From Lacticaseibacillus absianus (GTDB lineage Bacteria; Bacillota; Bacilli; Lactobacillales; Lactobacillaceae): a DNA stretch of 64,000 nucleotides. Below, in pieces: positions 1 through 9,837 of this stretch. How positions within the stretch are numbered: the stretch's first letter is position 1; each line of letters starts with the position of its first letter. Location of the stretch: positions 62,001-126,000 of the forward strand of contig NZ_JABEKX010000003.1 of the NCBI RefSeq assembly GCF_013407595.1, read 5' to 3'. Below the pieces are notes generated by a model. The model was not told where the DNA came from and searched no databases. It saw nothing but the letters and a program-made list of their open reading frames with translations. The translations under genes and the position numbers were made by a program.

Positions 1-693
1 ACGATGAACCAGTACGCCAACACCGGCGATTGCCTTCAGCAGTTCATCCTGCGCTACTTCGGCCAAGCGTCTGAGCCGTGCGGGCGGTGCTCCAACTGCC
101 TAGACGAGCGCGCCAGCATCGACGTCACCGTCGACGCGCAGAAGGTGCTGTCGTGTGTCTACCGGATGCACGAGCGCTTCGGCAAGGGGCTGATCGCCGA
201 CGTGCTGGCCGGTGCGAACACGCAGCGCGTGCGCGACATGCACTTCGATGCGCTGAGCACCTATGGGCTGATGCGGCAGATGACCAAAAAAGACATCGGC
301 GGCTTCATCGATTTTCTGACCGCCGGTGGTTACCTCGAGGCGATCGGGGGTCAGTATCCCACGCTCCATGTGACCCAGCTTGGGGCGGCGGTGCTGCGCG
401 GTGAGTCCCCGGTGACGCGCAAGCAAGCCGTGCGCGCGACCCGCACGCAGCCGGTGGACGATGCGCTGTTCCAAACGCTGCGCCAACTGCGGCGTGAGCT
501 GGCCGAGCAGCAAGGGGTGCCGCCGTATGTGATCTTCTCCGATCAGACGCTGCGCGACCTGTGCGCCGTGCAACCGACCAGCGAACTCGAAATGCTGAGC
601 GTTAAGGGGATCGGGCAGGCCAAGTTCGAGAAGTACGGCCAGCGCTTCTTGGCCGCCTTGGCGACCGCACTGGCGGCGCAGGCCGACGAGTAG
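1..693 (+). CDS. recQ: ATP-dependent DNA helicase RecQ, C-terminal part
   Basis: The reading frame is open to the left edge, so this is only the last 230 or so residues of a RecQ helicase; the helicase core lies outside the window. What is visible is the zinc-binding subdomain (Cys10, Cys26, Cys29, Cys32 counted from the Met at position 4), a winged-helix RQC region, and a C-terminal HRDC domain (about residues 150-225, with the typical LSVKGIGQAKFEKYG helix-hairpin). RecQ unwinds DNA in a 3'-5' direction during recombination and replication repair. No strong terminator follows before cysS. Identification is firm; the N-terminus cannot be described. Confidence 0.9.
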   Translation, partial: TMNQYANTGDCLQQFILRYFGQASEPCGRCSNCLDERASIDVTVDAQKVLSCVYRMHERFGKGLIADVLAGANTQRVRDMHFDALSTYGLMRQMTKKDIGGFIDFLTAGGYLEAIGGQYPTLHVTQLGAAVLRGESPVTRKQAVRATRTQPVDDALFQTLRQLRRELAEQQGVPPYVIFSDQTLRDLCAVQPTSELEMLSVKGIGQAKFEKYGQRFLAALATALAAQADE

Positions 694-794
694 CTGGCCG
701 AGTGGCCTGACGATGGGGGACCGCGCACTAGAATGTCCGGTGAGACCGCCGGTAGACCCAGGCGCCAACGCCGCCCTCGCCCCCGGGGTTTTGC

Positions 795-823
795 TTTCAT
801 GGTGCGGGTTTTTCGGGTATGAT
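795..823 (+). promoter_or_regulatory. Candidate promoter of the cysS operon
   Basis: A TATGAT -10 hexamer (818-823) lies about 25 nt before the cysS start, with a poor -35 (TTTCAT, 795-800) at 17 nt spacing. The implied leader is too short for a T-box, which some Firmicutes carry before cysS. Confidence 0.35.
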
Positions 824-849
824 ACGAATGAGACTTGCGAAAGGACGGT

Positions 850-2262
850 ATGCGTATGCTCCAAATCTATAACACGTTGACGCGCACGAAGGAGGACTTC
901 CATCCGATCACGCCTGGCGAGGTGAAGATGTATGTCTGTGGCCCGACCGTCTACAACTACATCCATATCGGCAACGCCCGCTCCGCCATCGCGTTCGATA
1001 CGATCCGCCGCTACTTGGAGTACCGCGGGTATAACGTGGATTACGTCTCCAACTTCACGGATGTCGACGATAAGATCATCAACGGCGCTAAGGCGACTGG
1101 TGAGGCCCCGCTGGCCTTGGCTCAACGCTTCATCGACGCGTTCATGGCGGACACCGGCAAGCTGAACATCGAACCGGCGACGGCCCACCCGCGCGCGAGC
1201 GAGATGATCCCGGAGATCATTGCGTTCATCCAGGTCCTGATCGACAAGGGCTACGCGTACGCGGTGGACGGCGACGTCTACTACCGGGCGCGGAAGTTCA
1301 AACACTACGGGGCGCTTGCGAATAAGAACATCGATGAGCTCGAGCAGGGCGCCTCCCAGCACACCGCGACAGCCGAGACCGCGCGCAAGGAGGATCCAAT
1401 CGATTTTGCCTTGTGGAAAGGGGCTAAGCCGGAAGAGATCAGCTGGCCGTCACCTTGGGGCGCTGGCCGCCCGGGATGGCACATCGAGTGCTCGGTGATG
1501 TCGACCACGCTGCTTGGCGCGACGATCGATATTCATGGCGGTGGGCAGGATCTCGAATTCCCACACCACCAAAACGAGATCGCGCAAAGCGAGGCGGCTA
1601 CCGGGCAGAAGTTCGTCAACTACTGGATGCACAACGGCTTCGTGACCATCGGTGATGACGATGAGAAGATGAGCAAGTCGTTGGGCAACTTCATCACGGT
1701 GCACGACATCGTGAAGACCGTCGACCCACAAACGCTTCGCTTCTTGATGGCGTCGACCCAGTACCGCAAGCCGATCCGCTATTCCGAAAGTGGCCTGAAA
1801 GAGGCGGCGCGGAACCTCGAGAAGCTACGCATCGCCCGTGACAGCGTGGCCTACCGCCAAGCCACCGCGGCGGCTGGCGGTGATCCGGCGATCACCGCCC
1901 AAGTGATGGCCCTGAAGGAGGCGTTCACCACTGCGATGGACGATGACTTCAACGTCCAAAACGGTCTGGCCGCCTTGTACGAGCTGACTAAGCTGATGAA
2001 CACCTATGCGGCGGCTGAGACGGTCCACGCCGACAGTCTGACGTTGCTGCTGGCGACGCAGGCGGCCTGGCTATTGATCTTCGGCGTCGAGTTCAAGGCG
2101 CAGCTGCTGGATGCTGATATCGAAGCGCTGATCCAGCAGCGCAATGCCGCACGGGCGGCGCATGATTTTGCCACCAGCGACGCGATCCGCGACCAGCTGG
2201 CAGAAGCCGGGATCGTCTTGGAGGACACCCCGCAAGGCACAAGATGGAGAAAAAATGACTGA
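850..2262 (+). CDS. cysS: Cysteinyl-tRNA synthetase
   Basis: Class I aminoacyl-tRNA synthetase that charges tRNA-Cys with cysteine in the cytoplasm. The sequence shows the N-terminal [15 protein letters not shown] block with the HIGN version of the HIGH motif, a zinc-site region ending in GWHIECS, an HHQNE block, and KMSKSLGN for the ATP-binding loop. Length (470 aa) is normal. Two in-frame ATGs (850 and 856) follow an AAGGA ribosome site; 856 ([10 protein letters not shown]) is equally possible. The gene opens the cysS-mrnC-rlmB-yacP operon and overlaps mrnC by 8 nt, so the four are probably translated from one transcript. Confidence 0.96.
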   Translation: MRMLQIYNTLTRTKEDFHPITPGEVKMYVCGPTVYNYIHIGNARSAIAFDTIRRYLEYRGYNVDYVSNFTDVDDKIINGAKATGEAPLALAQRFIDAFMADTGKLNIEPATAHPRASEMIPEIIAFIQVLIDKGYAYAVDGDVYYRARKFKHYGALANKNIDELEQGASQHTATAETARKEDPIDFALWKGAKPEEISWPSPWGAGRPGWHIECSVMSTTLLGATIDIHGGGQDLEFPHHQNEIAQSEAATGQKFVNYWMHNGFVTIGDDDEKMSKSLGNFITVHDIVKTVDPQTLRFLMASTQYRKPIRYSESGLKEAARNLEKLRIARDSVAYRQATAAAGGDPAITAQVMALKEAFTTAMDDDFNVQNGLAALYELTKLMNTYAAAETVHADSLTLLLATQAAWLLIFGVEFKAQLLDADIEALIQQRNAARAAHDFATSDAIRDQLAEAGIVLEDTPQGTRWRKND

Positions 2263-2665
2263 TTCCAAGCAACTCAACGGCGTGACGCTGGCCTACCTCG
2301 GCGACGCCGTCTACGAAGTGTTCATCCGTGAGCACTTGATCCAGCGTGGTATCGTGCGGCCCAATATGCTGCAGCGGGCCGCGAAGGCGTTCGTCTCCGC
2401 CAAGGCCCAAGCGGCCCTGATCGCGGGGATGGAAAGCGAAGGGGTGTTGTCCGAAGACGAGTGGGCCACCTTCAAGCGGGGGCGCAACGCCAAGTCGTAC
2501 ACCCATGCGAAGAACACTGATGTGGTTACCTACCGCACCTCGACCGGCTTCGAAGCGCTCTTTGGGGCGCTGAAGCTCGACGGCCAAGACGACCGTGTCG
2601 CGGCGTTGGCCGCCTGGTGCATCGCCTATGTTGAGAAAGGGGGCACCGGTCATGGCCAAGCCTGA
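2255..2665 (+). CDS. mrnC: Ribonuclease Mini-III
   Basis: A 136-aa stand-alone RNase III catalytic domain without the double-stranded RNA-binding domain. In Bacillus, Mini-III matures 23S rRNA ends with help from L3. The sequence shows the family motif [17 protein letters not shown], holding the acidic metal ligands, followed by the basic [13 protein letters not shown] stretch. The ATG has GGAG five nt upstream inside the cysS end; the gene overlaps cysS by 8 nt and rlmB by 14 nt. Context immediately after cysS is the standard one in Firmicutes. Confidence 0.95.
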   Translation: MTDSKQLNGVTLAYLGDAVYEVFIREHLIQRGIVRPNMLQRAAKAFVSAKAQAALIAGMESEGVLSEDEWATFKRGRNAKSYTHAKNTDVVTYRTSTGFEALFGALKLDGQDDRVAALAAWCIAYVEKGGTGHGQA

Positions 2666-3542
2666 GTCAAAGTTCAACCCGCGCGGCGCTAAGCCTGCGC
2701 GACCAAGCGCGAAGCCGGCCCGCACCGGTCGGGCGAGCCGGCCGGCCGCGCGGCCACAAGGCGCAGACAAGTACCGTGATCGTCCAGCCGATGCGGCGCA
2801 TGAAGACGAGTTCGTCTTCGGGCGCCACGCCGTCGCCGAGGCGCTCAAGGAAGGGTCCAACAAGACGATCAACAAGCTGTTCGTCCAGACCGGGCTGAAC
2901 TCCGATCCGATCCACGAACTGGTGCAAAAAGCCCAGAAGGCCAAGATCCTCGTCAGCACGGTCCCGAAGACCAAGCTCGACCTCTTGACCGACGGCGGGA
3001 ACCACCAAGGCGTGATGGTCGCGATGGCCCCGTACGCTTACGCGACGATCGATGCACTGTTCGCGCATGCAGCGGGGGCCGGGCACGCCCCGTTGTTCTT
3101 GATCCTCGATAACTTAGAGGATCCTCACAACCTGGGCTCGATCATGCGTACCGCCGATGCGGTCGGCGTCGATGGGATCATTATCCCGAAGCATCGCGCG
3201 GTGGGCTTGACCAGTACCGTTGCGAAGATCTCGACTGGGGCCATCGAACACGTCCCGGTCGCTCGCGTGACGAACCTTGCCGCCACCATCAAGCAACTCA
3301 AAGACCGCGGGATGTGGATTTACGGGACCGCGATGGATGGCCAGGATTTTCGCCAGTGGGACGCCAGCGGCAGTGTTGCCCTGGTGATCGGGAACGAAGG
3401 TAAGGGCATCTCGCCGGGGGTTGCCAAGCTGATGGACGCGACGCTCACGATCCCGATGGTCGGCCACGTGCAGAGCCTGAATGCCAGCGTCGCGGCGGGG
3501 ATCTTGATGTATCAAGCCTTCACTGTGCGCGGAGGCCACTGA
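2652..3542 (+). CDS. rlmB: 23S rRNA (guanosine-2'-O-)-methyltransferase, TrmH/SpoU family
   Basis: SPOUT-class methyltransferase that uses S-adenosylmethionine to methylate the 2'-O of a guanosine in 23S rRNA. A basic, Ala/Pro-rich N-terminal tail of about 45 residues precedes a substrate-binding domain ([11 protein letters not shown]). The catalytic SpoU domain follows, with [19 protein letters not shown] (motif 1), [10 protein letters not shown] (motif 2) and [11 protein letters not shown] (motif 3), which form the knot and cofactor site. Start ATG at 2652 is preceded by an AAAGGGGG site within mrnC. The stop codon shares one base with the yacP start. Confidence 0.94.
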   Translation: MAKPESKFNPRGAKPARPSAKPARTGRASRPAARPQGADKYRDRPADAAHEDEFVFGRHAVAEALKEGSNKTINKLFVQTGLNSDPIHELVQKAQKAKILVSTVPKTKLDLLTDGGNHQGVMVAMAPYAYATIDALFAHAAGAGHAPLFLILDNLEDPHNLGSIMRTADAVGVDGIIIPKHRAVGLTSTVAKISTGAIEHVPVARVTNLAATIKQLKDRGMWIYGTAMDGQDFRQWDASGSVALVIGNEGKGISPGVAKLMDATLTIPMVGHVQSLNASVAAGILMYQAFTVRGGH

Positions 3543-4078
3543 TGAGGCGGCATCTGCTGATCGTGGACGGTTACAATGTGATCGGGAACTGGCCGGCGCT
3601 TGCTAAGCTCAAGGCTGATGGGCACTTCGATGCGGCGCGCGACCAGCTCTTGGATGAGCTGGCGGAGTACCGCAGTCATGAGAACGCGAACATTGTCGTG
3701 GTGTTCGACGCCATGTATGTGCCTGGTATCGGCCAGCGCTACGATAAGTGGGACTTGAAGATCGTCTTCACGCAAGAAGACCAGACCGCGGATTCCTACA
3801 TCGAAAAACTGGCGAACGACCTCAACAGCCCGCTAGTGCAACTGACGGTGGTCACCTCGGATCAGGCCGAGCAGTGGACCGTGTTCTCACGCGGCGCCTT
3901 GCGGATCTCCTCGCGCGATTTTCTGCGCGAGGTCCAGCGGTCGCATGTGGAGTTCACGAAGTCCACCGACCCCTTCATCATGCGAGAGAACCGGCGCAAT
4001 GTGCCTTGGCGCACGGATCAGCTTTTGCAGCTTGAAAAGATGCGGCGCCGGATGGAACAGCCCCCGCATTCGCGATAA
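3542..4078 (+). CDS. yacP: YacP/Rae1-type NYN-domain ribonuclease
   Basis: A 178-aa single-domain NYN (PIN-like) nuclease. The Bacillus homologue Rae1 cleaves mRNA in the ribosomal A site. The family opening LLIVDGYNVIGNWPAL is present, as are VVVFDAMYVPG, the acidic TADSYIEKLA and VVTSDQAEQ blocks, and the C-terminal SRDFLREV. A GGAGG site in rlmB precedes the ATG, and TGATG couples translation to rlmB. It closes the cysS operon before a strong terminator. In related genomes sigH follows directly; here 14 kb of other genes are inserted first. Confidence 0.93.
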   Translation: MRRHLLIVDGYNVIGNWPALAKLKADGHFDAARDQLLDELAEYRSHENANIVVVFDAMYVPGIGQRYDKWDLKIVFTQEDQTADSYIEKLANDLNSPLVQLTVVTSDQAEQWTVFSRGALRISSRDFLREVQRSHVEFTKSTDPFIMRENRRNVPWRTDQLLQLEKMRRRMEQPPHSR

Positions 4079-4089
4079 CATACCCTGTG

Positions 4090-4120
4090 AACCAACTGCT
4101 GAGCAGTTGGTTCTTTTTTT
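4090..4120 (+). terminator. Intrinsic terminator of the cysS operon
   Basis: Ten-base-pair perfect stem (4090-4099 with 4103-4112), three-base loop, then an eight-base C/T-rich tail that is nearly all T. Confidence 0.93.
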
Positions 4121-4446
4121 GTGGTCAAAATGCACGTTTTTCGAATGATATTTTGAACCATCGTTGTCTGTCCGCTCCTTTGAAGGGTGATTGGCGGACC
4201 GAAGCGAGACAGAATACGTATAAATGGGGTTTTTTAGGGTCGTCGACCGAATGTTAACTTAATTATCAAAATTAAAAACATATTATATTGATTAATGATT
4301 TAAAATTGGTTTTTGGCTCGAAAAAGCTACTTTTTGGCGTTAACAGAAACAAAACTGGCGAAGAATTCTTACAAAAGATGAAGTGGATAGGAAAATTATC
4401 CTGATAGAATGTAAGCAGGAAGTCGATGATGTGAGGGGGATGCCGT
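4121..4446. other. AT-rich intergenic stretch before the pilus operon
   Basis: No credible gene. Base use changes abruptly: 4250-4430 is strongly AT-rich, unlike the coding DNA on both sides. Several -10-like hexamers occur (TATTAT at 4281, TAGAAT at 4405-4410), so the pilus promoter is probably here, but no pair with a good -35 and spacing stands out. Such a patch at the junction of core and accessory DNA could mark acquired sequence or a nucleoid-protein-silenced promoter; this is inference. Confidence 0.5.
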
Positions 4447-5082
4447 GTGAAGCGAATGGTAACGATAATCTTGATGGTCACCTTAGGCTTGCTGCTCGGC
4501 GGCCCCAGCGATCGACCGGTCGCCGCTGCGTTCAGCGTCAGCGTGACGAAGCGGGTCAGCGTCGCCAGCCAGACCAGTGCGCAACAGACGGTGCCGCTGG
4601 CGGGGGCCCGCTACCGACTGGTGCATGTGGTCGCAGCGCAGGCGGACGTGCCGATCGATCCGCGCAAGGTCAGCACCTATCGCGTCAGTGACACTGCGCC
4701 ACTCGATGTGGTGTTGACGACGAATCGTGATGGGATCGCGAGGCTCAGTGGGACGGCCCTCGTCAGCGGCCATTACGTGCTGGCAGAGTTGCGTACGTCA
4801 CAGGTGACGGCACCGGCCAGACCCGTGCTCGCCACGCTCAGTGCGCAGGCCCCGGTGTTTGCTTACAGCCCTAAGTCAGGGCTGGTGAGCTTAGACGTTG
4901 CGACCGGTGACAACCGGCCGGCCGAACAAGAAGCGCGCATCATGCAGACGAGCGGCCGCGTGACGCCGCTCCCCTGGCGGCGCTTGCTCGCACTGGGCTT
5001 GTTGAGCCTGATGGCGTCAGCGGTCTTGGCCGCTGGCCTACGCCGCCGAAGGGAGGTGAGCGCGATTGACACACAACGATGA
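4447..5082 (+). CDS. Pilin-like minor subunit with prealbumin-like domain
   Basis: First gene of the pilus operon, 211 aa. GTG start with a GAGGGGG site 7 nt upstream; MKR precedes a hydrophobic signal peptide ending near PVAAAF. The middle resembles a SpaA/Cna-type prealbumin-like fold (LAGARYRL, TNRDGIARLSGT, SGHYVLAEL). The C-terminus has a hydrophobic segment and RRRR tail (about residues 180-203), as in a sorting signal, but no LPXTG-type pentapeptide is evident before it; the sequence there is MQTSG. It may therefore be held by its membrane segment or use a divergent motif. Position and size suggest a basal or minor pilin, by analogy with SpaB-type subunits. It overlaps the next gene by 17 nt. 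Confidence 0.72.
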   Translation: MKRMVTIILMVTLGLLLGGPSDRPVAAAFSVSVTKRVSVASQTSAQQTVPLAGARYRLVHVVAAQADVPIDPRKVSTYRVSDTAPLDVVLTTNRDGIARLSGTALVSGHYVLAELRTSQVTAPARPVLATLSAQAPVFAYSPKSGLVSLDVATGDNRPAEQEARIMQTSGRVTPLPWRRLLALGLLSLMASAVLAAGLRRRREVSAIDTQR

Positions 5083-8000
5083 GGGCTTGCGCAAGAAGCT
5101 CTATAAGTCCGGCAAGCGGTGGGTCGTCGGGCTCGCTGCGGCTGGCCTGACCCTCGGTGGACCGGTCGCGGCCGTGAGCGTGGTGCTCCCGGCGCAGCAA
5201 GTGGCTGCAGCGGACACCGCGTCTGGCAACGACGGGACTGCTCAGTGGCGCCTGGAGAATGGAACGCTGACGATCACGGGTGGCACGACTGGGAGCCGGT
5301 ACGCAGCCACGACATCAGGGTCCAGTCCTTGGTCGGCTTTCGCCAGCCAGATCACGACACTGAAGATTACCGGTGCGTTGAAGCTGTCAGAATACTCGCA
5401 GTATATCTTTGCGGGTTTACCGGCACTGACCTCGATCCAAGGGCTGACGAACGTTGATTTTTCTGCGGTGAAGGATATTTCCGGGTTATTCGCGGACGAC
5501 GCGAAGCTGACTACCCTAACGCTGACGGCTAAGATCAACAATGCGAACGCACAGCGACTGTTTTCAGGCATGACCAGTTTACAGACCCTGGACTTGAGTG
5601 GATTTGAGACGGGGACAGCGCCGGCTAGCACGCAGTTGGCCAACTGGGTGGCCAACGATCGCGCACTCAAGAAGATCATTTTTGGGCCCAAGGTCTACAC
5701 CGCCAGCGGCGCGACACTTGATCTGCCGTCGACCGGGATCTGGTTCGATAGCCAGGACGTCAAACGCACTAACTATGTGAACCTCGTGAGCAGCGGTGCA
5801 ACGGCAGTCGAGCCTTACGAGGTATCCGATCGGATCGTCCAGTATGTGGATGAGTCAACCGGCGCCGTGCTTTACACAGATGCGGTACCGAAGGACCGGT
5901 CAAGTTACACGGTCGTCGATCCATGGCAAGTCGCGGCCCTTAAGCAATATGTGTTTGCGCAAGACGGCGCAGATGCGCTGACTATGTTTGGCCCAACTGC
6001 ACCACTGACTGTTGAATCTGGGCAGACGCGCCAGTTAAAAATGCATGTCGTAGATGGGGCCAATAAAGGCATCAATAATCCGACTGGCAGTGCACCGGTC
6101 AAATACTTTGTCGACACAGATGGGACGTTGCACCTCGGCAGTGGGACGCTCGCGAGTACCACGCTGGGGTCGACGCAATCTGATTGGATCGGGTTGGGCC
6201 TTACAGGCGTCACGACCATCAGTATTGACGGTCAAGTCAAGTTGGGGGCCAATGCGGCCGGTCTGTTTGCCGGCATGATGAGCGTTCAGAAGTACGTACA
6301 CCTCGACCACCTGGATACCTCTGCGACAACGGATATGAGTGGGATGTTCTACATGAACATGGCGCTGCGATCGGGTCTAGAGGGGCTAGCGAATTGGGAT
6401 ACGAGCCGGGTGACGAATATGGCCGATATGTTCTTCTACCTGAATTATTTGGTGGACGACCCGACCCAGGTGACGACCGTGCTCGACTTAAGTGGTTGGA
6501 ACACTGCGAATGTCACGAATATGACGGGGATGTTCTTCACCGCTCAAGCAAGACAGATCAACTTTGGTCCCGGCTTCAGCACTGCTAAGGTCAACGGTAA
6601 TGCCCCAAGCGCACAAGGCGCTGCCACCGGGCAAAATGGCGCGGTCGTTTTGCCCGCACAGTACAAGGCACCGAGCACCTCAACGTTTCCAGACTGGGTT
6701 CGGCTACCAATGGCTGCGGACTCGAAGAACACGAAGGTCTACAATTCAACCACGATGAAGCCAGGCACATACATTCACGGGACGGTGGCCTCTGCGGACC
6801 TGAACTATCAGACCATGACGAACGGCCAACCTGTCACGGTGGCGACTGATTCGGTCTGGGGGGCGCTGGGCACGAGTGCAACGCTTACCCCTAAGGATCC
6901 CTGGGCGGCGGCTAACCTTGACGCGTTTCAGTACGTGTATCCAGCGAACCCCTTTGGGACCGTCGGTGGCCAGTCAATACTTTTGACGACGGATACGACG
7001 GATAATTACACGGTCACTGTCCAACCTGTCCAAGCTAAGGGGCTCGTCGGTAGTAGCAGCGACGCGGTGAAATGGTATCTCGACGAATCGGGCGTGCTAC
7101 ACCTCAGCGGTGGGACGTTGGATAATCCGAATCAGACTAGCCCCTGGGCGAGCCTGGCGGATAAAGTCACCTCGATCAAAGTCGAAGGGGCGGTCAAGGT
7201 TGGCCCCAATGCGAGTCATCTATTTGCGGGGTTGACCCAACTGACGGCGATCGATGGCGCTGCGGCGTTGGACATGAGTGCCGTCACCGACATGAGCGCG
7301 ATGTTCCAAGGCGATCACGCCCTGACAGTTCTTGACGTCGGGAATTGGAACATCGGTCAGGTCCAGCGCATGCCCAGCGCGTTTGATGGGGTCTCGGCAT
7401 TGTCGAGCTTAGACGTTGCGCAGTGGGACACGCACAACGTGACGGACATGACGGACCTGTTTCGCGGGATGACCGCGCTCACGGCGCTGCCCGTTGATCG
7501 ATGGCACACCAATAACGTACAGCGGCTGAACGGGGCCTTTGCTGGGCTGACCCGAGTGACACACTTATCGCTCGGTGATCCCACGGATGCGACGGCCACC
7601 GCTTGGCACCTGCCCCAGTTGCTCGATCCCGCCTTGCCAGATCTGTTCACCGGTAGTGGATTGCAGCAGATCACCTTTGGTCAGCATTTCGGTGACACGA
7701 CCGGTGTCAGTGTCCAGTTACCGAGTGCCAGGACAGAAGTCTGGCTGAACCAAGCGTCAGGTGAGGCGTTACGCAACGACCAATACCTCACCGGTACGGC
7801 TCAGGCAGGGACCTATACCTTGACCGAGGCGACCTACACACTCGTCTTGCACGCATCGGACACTGACAAGGACCTGGCGACGTTCGCCGATCGACCGGTC
7901 TCGAGTCGTGTGCTGGGGCAGCCGATCAGCCTGGGGGATGCGTTGGCGAACTGGCCGGGATACGTCACCGACGAGGAGACGCTACCGTTCCTGATGACAC

Positions 8001-8191
8001 ACTTCTCCCAGGTGGCCGGGCAGTGGACGCAGACGATTGTGGTCGACGTCCATGAAGCGGTTCCCCCGATGCACTACCCCGAAGCGGGCAGCGACGCCCG
8101 CCTCGCCTTGATGGCCGTCGGTACGGTCATCGGGCTCGCCGGATTAGCCGGCATACTCATACACCAACGCAAAGCCTTGAAGGAGGACTAA
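5066..8191 (+). CDS. BspA-type LRR surface adhesin, probable pilus tip protein
   Basis: Large 1041-aa cell-wall protein. The TTG start is chosen because GGGAGGTGAG lies just upstream and because the N-terminus then carries a KxYKxGKxW-type signal peptide (KKLYKSGKRWVVG). The body holds three related modules starting near residues 58, 343 and 666. Each opens with a W/F-x-L/V...GTLxxxxGT strand and continues with BspA-like (DUF285) leucine-rich repeats such as TDMSGMF, VTNMADMF and VTDMTDLF. The C-terminus has a variant sorting motif YPEAG (residues 1004-1008), a hydrophobic segment and a basic tail. Its place before the backbone pilin and its size suggest a tip adhesin, but the ligand is unknown. 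The stop overlaps the next start by one base. Confidence 0.85.
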   Translation: MTHNDEGLRKKLYKSGKRWVVGLAAAGLTLGGPVAAVSVVLPAQQVAAADTASGNDGTAQWRLENGTLTITGGTTGSRYAATTSGSSPWSAFASQITTLKITGALKLSEYSQYIFAGLPALTSIQGLTNVDFSAVKDISGLFADDAKLTTLTLTAKINNANAQRLFSGMTSLQTLDLSGFETGTAPASTQLANWVANDRALKKIIFGPKVYTASGATLDLPSTGIWFDSQDVKRTNYVNLVSSGATAVEPYEVSDRIVQYVDESTGAVLYTDAVPKDRSSYTVVDPWQVAALKQYVFAQDGADALTMFGPTAPLTVESGQTRQLKMHVVDGANKGINNPTGSAPVKYFVDTDGTLHLGSGTLASTTLGSTQSDWIGLGLTGVTTISIDGQVKLGANAAGLFAGMMSVQKYVHLDHLDTSATTDMSGMFYMNMALRSGLEGLANWDTSRVTNMADMFFYLNYLVDDPTQVTTVLDLSGWNTANVTNMTGMFFTAQARQINFGPGFSTAKVNGNAPSAQGAATGQNGAVVLPAQYKAPSTSTFPDWVRLPMAADSKNTKVYNSTTMKPGTYIHGTVASADLNYQTMTNGQPVTVATDSVWGALGTSATLTPKDPWAAANLDAFQYVYPANPFGTVGGQSILLTTDTTDNYTVTVQPVQAKGLVGSSSDAVKWYLDESGVLHLSGGTLDNPNQTSPWASLADKVTSIKVEGAVKVGPNASHLFAGLTQLTAIDGAAALDMSAVTDMSAMFQGDHALTVLDVGNWNIGQVQRMPSAFDGVSALSSLDVAQWDTHNVTDMTDLFRGMTALTALPVDRWHTNNVQRLNGAFAGLTRVTHLSLGDPTDATATAWHLPQLLDPALPDLFTGSGLQQITFGQHFGDTTGVSVQLPSARTEVWLNQASGEALRNDQYLTGTAQAGTYTLTEATYTLVLHASDTDKDLATFADRPVSSRVLGQPISLGDALANWPGYVTDEETLPFLMTHFSQVAGQWTQTIVVDVHEAVPPMHYPEAGSDARLALMAVGTVIGLAGLAGILIHQRKALKED

Positions 8192-9819
8192 TGATGAAAA
8201 AAGTTGACTATAAGACCCGCCTGATCCACGCCTTGGCCGTGAGCGGCCTAGTCCTTGGCGGTCTCGGGGCCGTGGCTCCTGCCGCGATCCAGACGTTCCA
8301 AGCCCAAGCGGAATCCGCAGTGCTGCCGGACAGCAGCACTGCCCGCACGATCACGATCCACAAGTTCGACGGAGGGACGTCCACGACGGCCGCGACCGGG
8401 ACGACGAATGACGCCGCCAACGTGACCAGTAGCCGGCATCCGCTGGCGAATATCGCCTTCACCGTGGTCAAGATCACGCCGACGGACGGGGCCAAGAACA
8501 TGGTCGCATCGGAGGCCTCGACGTACACCACGAGTACCACCACGCAGACAGTCACGACGGATGCGACCGGGGTGGCGGTCGCGGCCCTCGGTAGCGACAC
8601 GACAGCGGATGGCTACTACCTGGTGAGTGAAGTGAAATCTGCCTCCGTCAAGGCAGCGGCCGCACCGTTCATCGTGCACGTGCCGATGACCCAAACAGCG
8701 CAGACGGCAGACGACGACGCCACGCTGCTGTACGACGTCAACGTTTACCCGAAAAACGAGACGGAAGACATCAAGCTGAACCCGGTCAAGACCTTCACGA
8801 ACTCCGAGCAGACCAAGTCCATCATGGCAGGGGCAGACGTCAGCTGGGATCTGAGCATCAGCACGCCCGCTGACTTGTACACCGCCGCGGATGAGGCGGC
8901 CGGGACGAAGGAAGTGTTCGCCCAGTCGCTGATCATCTCCGATCCGATCAACACCCAGTCGCTACAGTTCAAGCAGGTCGACAAGGTGACGTTGGTCGGC
9001 GGCGCTGCGGACGGGACGTCGCTGTCGAAGGACACCGACTACACCGTGACGGCCAAGGCCGGCACTGGCGCACTCAAGGACTTCAACGTCGTTCAGATCA
9101 GCCTGTTGCCTGCTGGGATGAAGAAAGCGGCGGGGTCTACGAACATCGTCGCCACGCTGACCACCGCGACCTTGACGAGCGACCGAGACTCCGCGATCGG
9201 GGCCGCGAAGGTCACGAACAGCTTCGATACCTTCTATACGCCGGCGACCGGCGTGCCCGACCACGAGACGACGGTCCCGGGAGGTGATACGAAGCCGGAG
9301 ACGAAGCCGGACGAACCGAACGTGCCGAAGGATGACGATAAGAACCCGACCATCCAGTACGGGAACATCGACGTCTTGAAGGTCGACGACACCAAGGCCG
9401 CGACGCCACTGGCGAATGCGACCTTCCGACTGGCCACCAGCGAGGCGAACGCCAAGGCTGGCAAGTGGCTCGAAGATGGGGCCGGCAACGTCATCACGAA
9501 GACGACCGGCGCGGATGGGACGCTGGAGTTCGACGGACTGGCGGTCGACAAGCAGGATGACGGCACTTACACCAAGACCTACTACTTGGTTGAAACCGAT
9601 GCCCCAGCAGGTTACGATGTAGATGGCCAGATCCACGCCGTCGTCGCGGCGCAGGACAAAGAGGTGGACGCAACGGTCAAGGATGCGAACAACATGCTGC
9701 CGAACCTCCCGATGACCGGGAGCGATGCGCGCCTGCTGCTGCTGACGGCCACCGCACTGATCGTTGGTTCCGGTGCGATGCTTTATATCAAGCGTCGGCG
9801 CGAAGCCGCACAAGACTAA
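8191..9819 (+). CDS. LPXTG backbone pilin (SpaA-like major subunit)
   Basis: 542-aa precursor of the pilus shaft. Signal peptide with basic start and cleavage near QAQAES. The pilin motif DVNVYPKN provides the lysine (Lys188) that sortase C would join to the next subunit. An E-box (YYLVETDAPAGY, Glu468) stabilises the C-terminal Cna_B-type domain through an intramolecular isopeptide bond in this family. The sorting signal is LPMTG (506-510), hydrophobic segment and RRRE tail. AAGGAGGA precedes ATGATG; the second ATG (8194) has better spacing. It lies between the tip protein and the sortases, the usual SpaCBA-like layout. Confidence 0.93.
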   Translation: MMKKVDYKTRLIHALAVSGLVLGGLGAVAPAAIQTFQAQAESAVLPDSSTARTITIHKFDGGTSTTAATGTTNDAANVTSSRHPLANIAFTVVKITPTDGAKNMVASEASTYTTSTTTQTVTTDATGVAVAALGSDTTADGYYLVSEVKSASVKAAAAPFIVHVPMTQTAQTADDDATLLYDVNVYPKNETEDIKLNPVKTFTNSEQTKSIMAGADVSWDLSISTPADLYTAADEAAGTKEVFAQSLIISDPINTQSLQFKQVDKVTLVGGAADGTSLSKDTDYTVTAKAGTGALKDFNVVQISLLPAGMKKAAGSTNIVATLTTATLTSDRDSAIGAAKVTNSFDTFYTPATGVPDHETTVPGGDTKPETKPDEPNVPKDDDKNPTIQYGNIDVLKVDDTKAATPLANATFRLATSEANAKAGKWLEDGAGNVITKTTGADGTLEFDGLAVDKQDDGTYTKTYYLVETDAPAGYDVDGQIHAVVAAQDKEVDATVKDANNMLPNLPMTGSDARLLLLTATALIVGSGAMLYIKRRREAAQD

Positions 9820-9837
9820 GCAACTGATCTCACGCGG

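Noticed and set aside
4272-4481. A 69-codon AT-rich frame on the minus strand before the pilus operon.
   Set aside because: Composition-driven, no ribosome site, and it overlaps the likely pilus promoter region.
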